Part shown: positions 50,401-60,242 of the stretch, piece by piece
Layout: each line of letters opens with the position of its first letter
How positions within the stretch are numbered: the stretch's first letter is position 1
Origin: Bacillus sp. FJAT-27916
GTDB taxonomy: Bacteria; Bacillota; Bacilli; Bacillales; Pradoshiaceae
Direction of reading: 5' to 3'
DNA: 64,000 nt
Assembly: GCF_001183965.1 (NCBI RefSeq)
Contig: NZ_LFZV01000001.1
Coordinates: 631,287 to 695,286 of the forward strand
Position numbers and translations under genes: made by a program
Notes under the pieces: model-generated
What the model was told of the DNA's origin: nothing
The model's database searches: none
Seen by the model: only the letters and a program-made list of their open reading frames with translations

Positions 50401-51809
50401 AACAATCTAATGCTATGCAGATTACTGGTTATAAAAAGGTGGCTCACTATTTGAGGACTAGTTCGAGTGGGCAAGAACTTAAATTACAACGGGGAACAAA
50501 TGAAAAATATCTAAAGGATGTTCCTGAGGATAATGTTATAGAATTTGTTGATTTTGATGTGTCTGCTACAAAACTTTGTATGGATGAACGACCAGCTTTA
50601 TCTAGAATGTTAAAGCTCATACAAGAGGGCGGAGTTTCTACTGTAGTTGTGTATGAAAGGGATCGCCTAGCCAGAGATGTCTATGAATATATCCGAATTG
50701 TTACTACTATCCATCATCACAATGTTGATGTAGTGTTTACTGCTTCTGAAGCCCCGCCATTCTCCAATGATTTGCTTATGGAAGTTTGGTATGGATTGTC
50801 GGCTCAATTTGAAGGGCAGCGAATTAGAACACGTCTTGCTGACGCCCGCAAGAGAAACCCTTCTAGTTTAATTGGCTACAACAAAGTTAAAGCTACGAAG
50901 AGTTCCTCAGCTAAATATATAGCAAAGAAGGAATACAAAGAGAAAATCTATCAGCTATTTTTTAGCTTTTCTGAAGCGAATACGAAGGAAGACATTTATA
51001 ACATCATTAAAGAACATAAATCTTTCCTCAAGCGGACCGATACAAGAATCATTGAAATTTTACAGAATCCCTTCTTTTGCGGCCATACTGTAACATCATC
51101 TGGAATATATGAGGTTTTGGAGAATGTAGAGCCGATGGTTACTGTTGAATTATTCAAGAAAGTACAGAACAAAATTGAACAATTTGACCGGGAAATTAAT
51201 AAGGGAATGGTCTTATCCCAACAGCAATCAGTCATTAAACCTTATTGTGGTATTTGTGATAAGGAGCTGAAGTTTAATAAAGGTGTAATTGGAGCACCTG
51301 GACATTATACTTGTTCCAAACATAAAGTCTCTATCGGATTGTTTGAATTAATGAACGATATTAAAGAGTCACTAGGCATAGTTTTCCAGCGCATCTCTTC
51401 TTCCAAGATTAAAAAGATTACAGTGAATAAGACAAATAAGCATTTAGCAGAATTAAAGAAATGCTCAAAGCAAATACAGGCTGAAATAGAGGAACTGTGT
51501 CTTGATTTTGTGTTAGATTACACCCCTCAAGAATTAAGCTCCTCTGAAAAGAATATCAAGGAAATCAATGATTTACGGGATAACCTTAACCAAATTGTCA
51601 ATAAGATCAATCTTATTGAAGAGCGATTGAGCGACATTCGTTTTGTCCAAGAAATTTCTCAATTAGATTTCAATGAAGTAATTGAAATGGAATTTAATAC
51701 TCTGGTTGAAATACTTATTTCAAAAATCAATGTACATCCAGAATATATACAATTTGATTATTACTTCAATGAATATCTTAAAGAGGGAGATGTTGAGAAT
51801 GCCTCATAA
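50397..51809 (+). CDS. Large serine recombinase A
   Basis: A 470-residue serine recombinase. The catalytic N-terminal domain begins VAHYLRTSSSGQELKLQ (nucleophile Ser at about residue 22) and has VVVYERDRLARD with the active-site Arg residues. A recombinase domain follows, then a zinc-ribbon segment (CGICDKEL ... CSKHK) and a C-terminal coiled coil. It overlaps the second recombinase gene by 11 bp. Paired large serine recombinases move SCC-type and other elements; which DNA this pair moves is unknown. Confidence 0.87.
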   Translation: MKQSNAMQITGYKKVAHYLRTSSSGQELKLQRGTNEKYLKDVPEDNVIEFVDFDVSATKLCMDERPALSRMLKLIQEGGVSTVVVYERDRLARDVYEYIRIVTTIHHHNVDVVFTASEAPPFSNDLLMEVWYGLSAQFEGQRIRTRLADARKRNPSSLIGYNKVKATKSSSAKYIAKKEYKEKIYQLFFSFSEANTKEDIYNIIKEHKSFLKRTDTRIIEILQNPFFCGHTVTSSGIYEVLENVEPMVTVELFKKVQNKIEQFDREINKGMVLSQQQSVIKPYCGICDKELKFNKGVIGAPGHYTCSKHKVSIGLFELMNDIKESLGIVFQRISSSKIKKITVNKTNKHLAELKKCSKQIQAEIEELCLDFVLDYTPQELSSSEKNIKEINDLRDNLNQIVNKINLIEERLSDIRFVQEISQLDFNEVIEMEFNTLVEILISKINVHPEYIQFDYYFNEYLKEGDVENAS

Positions 51810-53370
51810 TAAGGGAGGTCAAATTCGGAAAGCCATCGGGGTTATTAGGAGATCTGATGTTAAACAGAAGAAAAATGCTTCTCTAGAAACACAAAGAGAA
51901 GAGATTTATGCAAAGGCCAAAAGAGAAGGATATACAATTGTTAAGGTTTTGGTTGATGATGCTGTCAGTGCCTATCACAAAACAGTCACTGAGCGTCCGG
52001 CAATGAATCTTGCCTTTCAAATGGCTTTATCAGAAACTGAAGAAATAGAGGCAATGTTCTTTTACGAAGAATCGAGGATTTCAAGGCAATTCTTTGATTT
52101 TGTGGAGGATATCCATAAGCCAATAAAAAAGCACAAGCCGCATTTTCAATTTTTTTCTACTAAGAAGGATGAGGAGTGGGATCCGACGAAACCGGATGCC
52201 ATCTTCAACCTTGCAAGTGCTGCGAAAGAATCAATCGTCAAATCCAACAGGATAAAAGATGCTCAAAAAAATTCAATAGATAGGAATTCGAGACCGGGGT
52301 CAGAACTGCCGTATGGTTACAAACCTCTTATCAATCCAATAGACAATAAGCGAACACCTACAACTCAGGTCATTGATGAAAAAGAGGCTCCTATTGTCCG
52401 ATTAATCTTCTATTTAGCATCCTGGGGGCATAGTCAGCAAAAAATAGCAAAATATTTAAATGATGCTGGGATTCCTTCACCGAGGAACTTAAATTGGAGC
52501 AGCGCGACTATCGACTATATCCTCGATAACGATCAATATCTAGGACATTTACCGTGGAATATTCGTACCCATCTCAATAAACATAGAAAAAAGAAGCGGG
52601 GTGAATATGACCTAATCGCCAATCATCATCCAGCGATTATCAGTGTTCAACTGTGGAATCTGACTCATCAAACGATAGGGCTACATAAGGACAATGGCAA
52701 AAACAACGATACACCTTTTCTTCTTAGAGGGATACTGGTTTGTCATAGGTGCAATGAAAAATTAATTGCAAAAGACCAAACTACCAAGCGTTCTAAATCC
52801 AAGTCATTAAAATACCGTTGCCCTTTGTGTAGGGGTAAACTAGATGTTAAACACATACACCCTGTTGTGATGGAAGAGCTGGCTGCGAAATGGAATGCTA
52901 TCCTATTCAATGCAAACAATCATATTCATAAGCTATTGAATGAGAGAAAGAAAAGAATTACACAACATCGGGATCGGTTATTAGAGCAGCTAAGACAAGT
53001 AGAGTATAAGGAAACATTACTCAACAATCATATCACTGGTAAAAATCAATACGGTGTATGGGATTTTGCATTAGCAGTTAGTAAGACAAACTTGACGAGA
53101 AACATTTATAATGTGAATCAGTTTATAGAATACGTTGACGCACTACTCTCGAAATCCTCTCCAGGCAAGAATAGCGTATCTGACGTGCTTTCTATGTTAG
53201 ATATTGACCGGTTGGTAGGTGTAGAGAAGAGAACTATCCTTTTATCAATATTTAAAGAAATACGCGTTGACTTTGAAAGTGACAATCATCTTTTTGTTGA
53301 ATACCAAATGGCCCCGTTTGCTGCATTGGACAACTATTATAATTTAATAATCAAAGAAGCGAACACTTAG
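51799..53370 (+). CDS. Large serine recombinase B
   Basis: A 523-residue serine recombinase. The catalytic domain has AIGVIRRSDVKQKKNASLET (nucleophile Ser about residue 19) and FFYEESRISRQ. The recombinase domain carries LPYGYKPLINP, and a zinc ribbon CHRCNEKL ... CPLCRG is near residue 315. The frame opens at 51682, but that part lies within the previous gene; ATG at 51799, with GAGGGAG upstream, starts the real protein. A terminator overlaps its stop codon. Confidence 0.87.
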   Translation: MPHNKGGQIRKAIGVIRRSDVKQKKNASLETQREEIYAKAKREGYTIVKVLVDDAVSAYHKTVTERPAMNLAFQMALSETEEIEAMFFYEESRISRQFFDFVEDIHKPIKKHKPHFQFFSTKKDEEWDPTKPDAIFNLASAAKESIVKSNRIKDAQKNSIDRNSRPGSELPYGYKPLINPIDNKRTPTTQVIDEKEAPIVRLIFYLASWGHSQQKIAKYLNDAGIPSPRNLNWSSATIDYILDNDQYLGHLPWNIRTHLNKHRKKKRGEYDLIANHHPAIISVQLWNLTHQTIGLHKDNGKNNDTPFLLRGILVCHRCNEKLIAKDQTTKRSKSKSLKYRCPLCRGKLDVKHIHPVVMEELAAKWNAILFNANNHIHKLLNERKKRITQHRDRLLEQLRQVEYKETLLNNHITGKNQYGVWDFALAVSKTNLTRNIYNVNQFIEYVDALLSKSSPGKNSVSDVLSMLDIDRLVGVEKRTILLSIFKEIRVDFESDNHLFVEYQMAPFAALDNYYNLIIKEANT

Positions 53371-53385
53371 CAATAAGTGTTTTTC
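53362..53385 (+). terminator. Intrinsic terminator of the recombinase operon
   Basis: AACACTTA (53362-53369) and TAAGTGTT (53374-53381) pair around GCAA and are followed by TTTC; the stem overlaps the stop codon. Confidence 0.8.
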
Positions 53386-53449
53386 TTTGCCTTTTTAAAC
53401 CGCTAGCACTAAAAAAAATTGCGAGAGAGGTACTTGGTAGATTACCGAA

Positions 53450-53782
53450 GTGTATAAAGAGCCTCTTGTTAAATTACCGAAAAGATTATCACTTTTTATT
53501 TCCATCAGTAATCTTAATAAGACAAATCCTTTGATATCAAGGGTTTTCGAACCGTTTTGTACGGTAACATACAACGCAGAGGATTCTATGCAGAGTATAT
53601 TGCCGAACTATATAGATACAGTCTTGCCAGATTACCGAAAAATATACATTAGAAAGATAGCTGAAGCTCAAAAGGGTAATATCAAAGCTGTATGCTATAT
53701 TGTTCAACTGACTGACCAATCACTGATTGAAACCTTAAGTATAAAAGAGGTTCAGTTTGATGACTTATTTTTCAGATTATAA
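53450..53782 (+). CDS. Hypothetical protein (110 aa), uncertain
   Basis: A GTG-started frame of 110 residues with a TAG only three codons upstream and no well-spaced ribosome binding site. Composition looks protein-like (NYIDTVLPDYRKIYIRKIAE, QLTDQSLIETLSIKEVQFDD). Either the true start is internal or this is the remainder of a longer gene cut by recombination. Family not recognised. Confidence 0.4.
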   Translation: MYKEPLVKLPKRLSLFISISNLNKTNPLISRVFEPFCTVTYNAEDSMQSILPNYIDTVLPDYRKIYIRKIAEAQKGNIKAVCYIVQLTDQSLIETLSIKEVQFDDLFFRL

Positions 53783-53918
53783 CAACTTTTTCATTTGTTT
53801 TAAAATTATATTAAAATAATTTTGTGTATATTTAAAAATATTGGTGATAAAGATGTCCTCGGATTCCTGTTAATAGAATCAGAGCATTGTCTATTATCAA
53901 AGAAAGGAAGTTATAAAG

Positions 53919-56900
53919 GTGCGAACGAAAAGATACTCTATCGTAACTGGTCTAGTCTTAATACTTAGTTTATTAGCCTCTAGTCTATTAATCCCAGGCT
54001 CAGCCAATGCAGCAACGGACAAAGTTAAACCGACTATATCAGGTGCTACTAATTCGGTTGCTTATTTGAATCATTCATTTGATCCACGAAAAGGGGTTAC
54101 TGCTAAAGATAACGTAGACGGTAACATAACGAGTATTATCAAAATATCAGGAAAAGTGAACACAAAGAAACTAGGTAAATATACGCTAACTTATAAAGTA
54201 ACAGATAGTGCTAAGAATACCTGTACGGTTAAGCGTGTTATAACGGTTAAAAAGGACACGACAAAACCGAAGATTTCTGGAGCTACGAATAAAACGGTTT
54301 ATATGGGCTATTCTTTTAACCCGAAAGCTGGAGTAAAGGCTACCGACAATGCAGCGGGTAATCTTACTTCTCAAATTAAAGTGAGCGGTAAGGTGAATAC
54401 CAATAAAGTAGGGAAGTATAAAGTAACATATACTGTGACTGATAAGGCAAGAAATACAAGTAAAATCACTAGAACTATAACTGTAAAGAAGGATACAACC
54501 AAGCCGAAGATAACAGGTGCTTCAAATAAAACGGTTTATAAGGGATATTCTTTTAATCCTAAAACCGGTGTGACGGCTAGTGATAATGTAGACGGTAATA
54601 TTACTAGCAAAATCAAGATTAGCGGAAAACTTAACGTGAACGAAGTTGGAATCTACAAGCTCACATATACTGTAGAGGACAAGACAAAGAATAAGACAAC
54701 AGTTACTCGTACTATAACCGTTAAAAAGGACACCATAAAACCCAAAATCACTGGTGCTGGTAACACAACTGTTAATTATGATGATTCCTTTATAGACGCC
54801 TTTGATCCCAAGAAAGGGGTAAAAGCGACAGATAACGTAGATGGCACGATTACCAATCAGATGAAGATTACGGGTACTGTGAATACAATGAAAATAGGTA
54901 CATATAAACTCACATACACGGTCAAGGACAAGACAGGAAATCAAACATCCGTAACCCGTATAGTAAAGGTTGTTGATAAGGTCTCTCCAAAAATTACGGG
55001 TGCAAGTAATACAACAATCAATTATGGTTCTTCCTTTGACCCTATGAAAGGGATAAAAGCGACAGATTACATAGACGGTACGATTACTGATCGAGTGACA
55101 ATCACCGGTACAGTTAATACAGACAAGATAGGTACATATAAACTTACCTACACCGTCAAGGACAAGTCAGGAAACCAAGCAAGTGTAACTCGTACAGTAA
55201 ATGTTGTTGATAAGGTCTCTCCAAAAATCACGGGTGTAAGTAATACATCAATTAATTATGGCACTACCTTTGATCCTATGAATGGGGTAATAGCCACAGA
55301 TTACATAGACGGCACGATAACTAACCGAGTGACAGTAACTGGTGCTGTTGATACAGACAAAATAGGTACATATAAACTTACGTACACGGTCAAGGACAAG
55401 TCAGGGAACAAAGCAACCGTAACACGGACAGTAAAAGTTGTTGATAAGTTCCCTCCAAAAATCTTAGGTGCAAATGATATGTCAATTAATTATAAGACTT
55501 GGTTTGACCCTATGAGCGGGATAGAAGCAATAGATGAGATAGATGGTACGATTACCAACCTAGTGACATTCTCCGGTATTAGTGACATTGATATAGCTAA
55601 CGGTTTGATGATGGGCACATACAAACTCACTTACAGTGTCAGCGATAAGTCGGGAAATCGAACAACTGTAACACGCACAGTAAATGTTGTCGATATGAGC
55701 TCCCCTGTTTTGACAGGTGTTGGTGATACTACTATAAATATTGGTGAAGCCTTTAGTCCTCTATCGGGAGTAAAGGCAAGCGATGAGATAGATGGAGATT
55801 TAACTGCAGGTATAAATGTCGAGGGAAAAGTAAATGTTGATAAGCCAGGTACTTATCTGCTAACTTATACAGTTAAAGATAAGTCTGGAAATATTGCAAC
55901 TGCTGAACGTAAAGTGACGGTAGTAGATAATATTTTTCCTGAAATCAGTGTGATTGATACTGATATAGAACTCCAATGGTTTGATTCCTTTGATCCAATG
56001 CAGGGTGTAACAGCTACTGACAATTACGATGGTGACTTAACTTCTAAAATAAATGTAGAGGGGAAAATTGACACATCTCTAGCACCTGATGAAGCATCTT
56101 TTTTATTTACCTATACGGTAAAAGACACCAGTGGGAATATAACAGAAGCTCAACGTTCTCTTTATTTAATTCCGAGGAGCGCTTCATTAAAGGGACTGGA
56201 TGATTTAAAAATTTACCCTGGTGAAAGTTTCGATCCTTTAGAAGGTGTATTGGCCACTGACTATAAATCCGGCGAGGATATTACTTCATATATAAAAGTT
56301 GAACATAATGTCGATGTTAATAAGATAGGTACTTATGAAATTAGATATAGTTTTCCAAGTGATAAAGGATATCGAAATGATTATGAGTATATTCGTAAAG
56401 TAATCGTGGTAGACAATATTCCACCAGTGATAAGTGGCGTAAAAGACGTGGAAATATATCAATATAGTGCATCGCTAGGTGTATTGCGCGATGAAGTAAC
56501 CGCTCAAGATAATCTTGATGGGGATATGACTAGTGTAGTAGAGATAGAACACAATGTTGATACTTCCCGAGCTGGTGACTATATTGTTATTTATAAAGTT
56601 ACCGATAGTGCGGGGAACACAACAGTAGAACGTTGTACGCTCACCGTAAAGCCTCTTCCTGAAAGCTTTAAAATACATACTGATCTTCCTAGTCCAATTG
56701 CTAAAACAGGACAGGAGTTTACATTAACAGCGATAGTTACTCCTAATGAAGAAAGTTATTTAAAAGATATAAATTGGTGGTCTTCAGATGAGACGATTGC
56801 TACCATAGACCAGAATGGTGCAGTAAAAGTATTAAAAGAAGGTACTGTAACATTCTGGGCAAGAATAGGAGAAACAATGGATGCCTATCTCACAATTGTT

Positions 56901-57224
56901 GTAATAGATAAACCAGGACTGCTTTTTACTGGGTATAGTGAGTATCCTAATTACATAGATATTTGGTTTTTGAATCAAGATATTGAAAACATCGAAGTCA
57001 GAGGCGTTAAATTTTACAACAAAGATGGGTCTTTAGTTCGAACATATTCAAAAGATGAATTGAAAAGTATTGGTGTTAAAACAGATATACTTCCGTCAAA
57101 ACAATGGAGTATGCGTTTTGATTATAGCGAAGAGGAGAAATCAGTCCTGAGTGGAGGGAAATTTGTTCTACTGGCGGGCTTAAAGGATGAGATTACATAT
57201 GAATATTCAGTCGATATTTGGTAA
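53919..57224 (+). CDS. Secreted protein with eleven Ig-like (DUF5011-type) repeats
   Basis: An 1101-residue exported protein. Residues 1-31 are a signal peptide (LVLILSLLASSLLIPGSANA). Eleven repeats of about 77 residues follow from residue 36, with the pattern KPKITGA, FDPxxGVxATDNVDG and GTYKLTYTVKDKSGN. Repeats 4 to 6 are most alike and those near the C-terminus most diverged. A Big_2-like domain (about 905-985) and a unique C-terminal domain complete it. There is no LPxTG, GW, LysM or SLH anchor. An adhesin or surface scaffold is likely. GTG start with AAAGGAAG 8 nt upstream. Confidence 0.85.
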   Translation: MRTKRYSIVTGLVLILSLLASSLLIPGSANAATDKVKPTISGATNSVAYLNHSFDPRKGVTAKDNVDGNITSIIKISGKVNTKKLGKYTLTYKVTDSAKNTCTVKRVITVKKDTTKPKISGATNKTVYMGYSFNPKAGVKATDNAAGNLTSQIKVSGKVNTNKVGKYKVTYTVTDKARNTSKITRTITVKKDTTKPKITGASNKTVYKGYSFNPKTGVTASDNVDGNITSKIKISGKLNVNEVGIYKLTYTVEDKTKNKTTVTRTITVKKDTIKPKITGAGNTTVNYDDSFIDAFDPKKGVKATDNVDGTITNQMKITGTVNTMKIGTYKLTYTVKDKTGNQTSVTRIVKVVDKVSPKITGASNTTINYGSSFDPMKGIKATDYIDGTITDRVTITGTVNTDKIGTYKLTYTVKDKSGNQASVTRTVNVVDKVSPKITGVSNTSINYGTTFDPMNGVIATDYIDGTITNRVTVTGAVDTDKIGTYKLTYTVKDKSGNKATVTRTVKVVDKFPPKILGANDMSINYKTWFDPMSGIEAIDEIDGTITNLVTFSGISDIDIANGLMMGTYKLTYSVSDKSGNRTTVTRTVNVVDMSSPVLTGVGDTTINIGEAFSPLSGVKASDEIDGDLTAGINVEGKVNVDKPGTYLLTYTVKDKSGNIATAERKVTVVDNIFPEISVIDTDIELQWFDSFDPMQGVTATDNYDGDLTSKINVEGKIDTSLAPDEASFLFTYTVKDTSGNITEAQRSLYLIPRSASLKGLDDLKIYPGESFDPLEGVLATDYKSGEDITSYIKVEHNVDVNKIGTYEIRYSFPSDKGYRNDYEYIRKVIVVDNIPPVISGVKDVEIYQYSASLGVLRDEVTAQDNLDGDMTSVVEIEHNVDTSRAGDYIVIYKVTDSAGNTTVERCTLTVKPLPESFKIHTDLPSPIAKTGQEFTLTAIVTPNEESYLKDINWWSSDETIATIDQNGAVKVLKEGTVTFWARIGETMDAYLTIVVIDKPGLLFTGYSEYPNYIDIWFLNQDIENIEVRGVKFYNKDGSLVRTYSKDELKSIGVKTDILPSKQWSMRFDYSEEEKSVLSGGKFVLLAGLKDEITYEYSVDIW

Positions 57225-57269
57225 AAGATAGTTTAATTAACCCAAGTATTTACTTATGACTCTATAAAG

Positions 57270-57302
57270 AAAAGCCCTTATCTCGTAAGATAGGGGCTTT
57301 TT
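57270..57302 (+). terminator. Intrinsic terminator of the Ig-repeat gene
   Basis: AAAAGCCCTTATCT pairs with AGATAGGGGCTTTT (one G-U) around CGTA, followed by T residues. Confidence 0.85.
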
Positions 57303-57637
57303 GAATTGAATACATTTTAGTGTGTATTTCCTATAAGAAATGAAAATAATTCATTAAATATACGATTGTTGAGAAAGTGATTCTAAATTTTTCCGCTTTA
57401 GGGAGAAGAGAGAACAGCCCAATTATTGTGTTCCTTTAATTATTGTGTATTTTAAATATCCTAAAAATATTTTTGAAAAAAATTTAAGTTTTTTCTCTTA
57501 CCCCTTGAATTTTAGAAAAACAAAAAAATATAATTCCTATGATTCTCTTATAAGAAGCTTTCTATAAGTTTAAGAAGATAATGAGAGACAACATCAATAC
57601 AAAATAAATAAAATCATATATATGGAGCTGATTTAAA
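57303..57637. other. AT-rich region upstream of the integrase
   Basis: AATTATTGTGT occurs twice at about 57421 and 57438, and CTTATAAG/CTATAAG-type repeats lie at 57545-57575. These could be integrase or regulator sites. No gene seen. Confidence 0.4.
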
Positions 57638-58768
57638 ATGGCAAAAATTAAAAAGAATAAGGAAAAAAACTATTATTATTTCAGAGAATCATTAGGTTAT
57701 GATGCATATGGGAAAAGATGTCATCCGTATAAAAGTGGTTTTAAGACAAAGGGAGAGGCAGAAATTTATCAAGCAAAGTTAAGGATAGCGTTTGCAGAAG
57801 GTACTTATGTTAAAGCAAGTAAAACTACATTTCTAGAATTTATAAAAGAGTGGTTTGAATTCTATCGTAGAAATGTTGAAAAAACAACTGCTCAAAATCG
57901 ATGGCCTTTAATCAAGAATCATATTGTACCTTATTTTGAAGGTAAGAGGTTAGATAAAATCACACCACGAATGCTAGATGATTTTTATAGCAAAAAACTT
58001 GGAGAGGGATTATCAGGAAAGACGGTTCGAGAATTACATAACTTATTAAATCGAGCGTTTTCTCAAGCTGTTAAGTGGTCTTATCTACAGAATAACCCTG
58101 TAGCAAACGCAACACCTCCAAGGGTGGTAAAGAAAGAGATGGTTGTGTGGGATGAAGGAGAATTAAAGAGGTTTCTTAGATTGATAGAGAGCAGAGATGA
58201 TTATGCCTTATATTTGCTTCTTATTACAACAGGTATGAGAAAAGGAGAATTGTTGGGCTTAAAATGGTGTGATGTAGATTTTGACAAAGGAAAATTACAC
58301 ATAAGACGAAGTCTATGCCGGGTTAATGGGGAAGGGTTAGTTTTGAAAAATCCAAAAACAACACAATCTAATCGCCAGATTTCCATTTCTTCATATGTGC
58401 GAGACGTATTGAGAAAGCATTATGAAAAACAACAAAAAGTAATAAAGGCTTATCAGGGGCATTTCAATTTAGAAGAATTGGTTTTCTGTAATAGTAAAGG
58501 GACTTTTAAAGATCCTAATAATCTGTTAAGGGAATTTAATCACATAATTAAAACAGCCTCACTACCGAAAGTCACAATCCACAATTTACGACATTTACAC
58601 GCAACACTAATGTTGAAAAATGGTGAAAATCCGAAGGTTGTGTCAGAAAGATTAGGCCATAGCCGGATTGGAATCACAATGGATACATATTCTCACGTAG
58701 TACCGGATATTCAAGATGCAGCAGCTTTACGATTTGAGGAAGCATACTTATCTAAACAAGGAGCGTAG
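57638..58768 (+). CDS. int: Tyrosine recombinase/integrase (phage-ICE type)
   Basis: A 376-residue integrase: an arm-binding N-terminus (about 1-50), a core-binding SAM-like domain (60-165) and a catalytic domain with Arg201 (TTGMRKGELLGL), His315 and Arg318 (HNLRHLHATL), His341 (RLGHSRIG) and Tyr351 (DTYSHVV). All catalytic residues are present. Such enzymes insert elements into tRNA 3' ends, and the tRNA-Ala fragment at 37.86 kb is a candidate site, although the gene lies 20 kb from it. Start has only a weak GGAG site. Confidence 0.9.
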   Translation: MAKIKKNKEKNYYYFRESLGYDAYGKRCHPYKSGFKTKGEAEIYQAKLRIAFAEGTYVKASKTTFLEFIKEWFEFYRRNVEKTTAQNRWPLIKNHIVPYFEGKRLDKITPRMLDDFYSKKLGEGLSGKTVRELHNLLNRAFSQAVKWSYLQNNPVANATPPRVVKKEMVVWDEGELKRFLRLIESRDDYALYLLLITTGMRKGELLGLKWCDVDFDKGKLHIRRSLCRVNGEGLVLKNPKTTQSNRQISISSYVRDVLRKHYEKQQKVIKAYQGHFNLEELVFCNSKGTFKDPNNLLREFNHIIKTASLPKVTIHNLRHLHATLMLKNGENPKVVSERLGHSRIGITMDTYSHVVPDIQDAAALRFEEAYLSKQGA

Positions 58769-58783
58769 TCTATTATAGAAGGA

Positions 58784-58820
58784 ACAAAAAGAATTTCGCG
58801 ATTAGTGAAATTCTTTTTGT
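58784..58820. terminator. Intrinsic terminator after the integrase
   Basis: ACAAAAAGAATTTC and GAAATTCTTTTTGT form a perfect 14-bp stem around a 9-nt loop. Confidence 0.85.
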
Positions 58821-59360
58821 TTATATAAGAGTAGTGATTTGCCTTGTAACTTATCCAAAGTTTTATCAGCATTCCGAAAAAACGATACCTGAAACTAGAT
58901 AAGAAACACCACCCTCCGCGCCGTCCAAAGCATAAAAGGGTGGTCGTCCAAATAAACATATTGTAAAGACGAGCTTACCACTCGTGTATATAATATATCC
59001 CATACTAAAACATTTTATGAAATTTTAAGCAGTCAAAATTCAAGCTTATTCAACTAAAGCCCCTATTATTTCAATAAGGAGAATGTTCTGCAGTTCCAAT
59101 GTTCTTTACTATCTCCTTTACCTCTCCAGCCTTTTTTCTGCAATTCTTTAGCAATTAGCATATTAAAAAATCTGTGGCCAACACTTCCATAATGCTTAAA
59201 ACAGGCATTACTTTAATTAGCGAAAGATAATCAGATTCTTTTTCTTATCCTTCTAAAATAGATAAGTGAAAGAAGCACTATTATATAGTCATAAAAGATG
59301 ACTTTAATTAGTTGCTAGGATATTATTAATTTGAAAATTCTGATTAAAGTGGGGATAAAT
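58821..59360. other. Intergenic region, no gene recognised
   Basis: A hairpin (ACCACCCT near 58909 with AGGGTGGT near 58937) and one copy of the short GCCCC repeat (59045-59078) are the only structures seen. The minus-strand frame at 58711-58959 overlaps the integrase end and the terminator and is not called. Confidence 0.4.
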
Positions 59361-60242
59361 ATGAGAGATAATAAATTTCGTGTATGGGACACAGGTGGAA
59401 AGCGTTATTGGTATTTTACATCTTCTGAAGACCTTGATCCTTCATTAGAAAGGATAATAAAAGAAGGCGAAATACAAAAATTCTCTGGGTTAAACGATGT
59501 TAATGGAGTAGATATTTATGAAGGTGACTTTCTTAAGGTGGTATTTGATGATGATGAATTTGACGAATATGATGAACCTATGGGAGTAGTTAAATTTGGA
59601 GAAGAGTTCCGTCAAATTGAGGATGAACCGCTTGATGGATGGATTATAAGTGATGGTACTAAAGAAGGGGGGGAATACCTTGACCAGTGGGACGGTGCTA
59701 TAGAAGTTGTTGGAAATATGTATGAAAATGAAGAACTGCTTTTAACTCTAAAATCTGATCCATCTGATCCAAAACCACTCGAATTAAAATTTCGTGTATG
59801 GGATGGAAAGAAAATTATTTATGTATCGAAAGACAGTGGTTACCGCCTTGTATTTGAAGGTGGTGATTGGGAGCTAGAGTATAAAAATGAACAGTATTGT
59901 ACTTCTAAAGACCCTTGGTGTAAACTAATGCAATTTTCAGGTGCAACAGACATTAATGAAAAAGACATATACGAAGGTGATATTGTAAAAAATGGTTTAA
60001 ATGAAGAAGAATATAAAAGGAAATATCCTAATGACTACAAGGAGTATGGATTCACCCTCGGAGAATTTGTGGGAATCAGTACATATGATGCAGAATGCTC
60101 TTGTTGGTGTATTGATAATCCAAAATATATAGGGGTTACAATGGTGCATCATTTATTTTGTGAAATAGATATGAAAACAGTAGAAGTAATAGGGAATGTT
60201 CACGAAAATGAAGAAATATTCAGGGGATTAATCAGTGAATAA
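59361..60242 (+). CDS. Tandem-duplicated YopX-like protein
   Basis: A 293-residue protein with two YopX-type domains. The first (residues 1 to about 130) starts NKFRVWDTGGKRYWYF and ends VVGNMYENEELL; the second (about 143-293) starts LKFRVWDGKKIIYV and ends VIGNVHENEEIF. Both hold the FSG...DIYEGD core. YopX proteins are usually single-domain, about 130-150 residues, and occur in phages; function unknown. ATG at 59361 has GTGGGG upstream; the TTG at 59331 in the same frame is less likely. Confidence 0.82.
   Translation: MRDNKFRVWDTGGKRYWYFTSSEDLDPSLERIIKEGEIQKFSGLNDVNGVDIYEGDFLKVVFDDDEFDEYDEPMGVVKFGEEFRQIEDEPLDGWIISDGTKEGGEYLDQWDGAIEVVGNMYENEELLLTLKSDPSDPKPLELKFRVWDGKKIIYVSKDSGYRLVFEGGDWELEYKNEQYCTSKDPWCKLMQFSGATDINEKDIYEGDIVKNGLNEEEYKRKYPNDYKEYGFTLGEFVGISTYDAECSCWCIDNPKYIGVTMVHHLFCEIDMKTVEVIGNVHENEEIFRGLISE

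Noticed and set aside
51682-51798. 39-residue N-terminal extension of recombinase B
   Set aside because: It lies inside recombinase A; the ATG at 51799 has a ribosome binding site and the catalytic domain starts right after it.
54522-54944. 140-codon minus-strand ORF with Cys-rich repeats
   Set aside because: Antisense of the Ig-like repeats; its repetitive look comes from the repeats on the coding strand.
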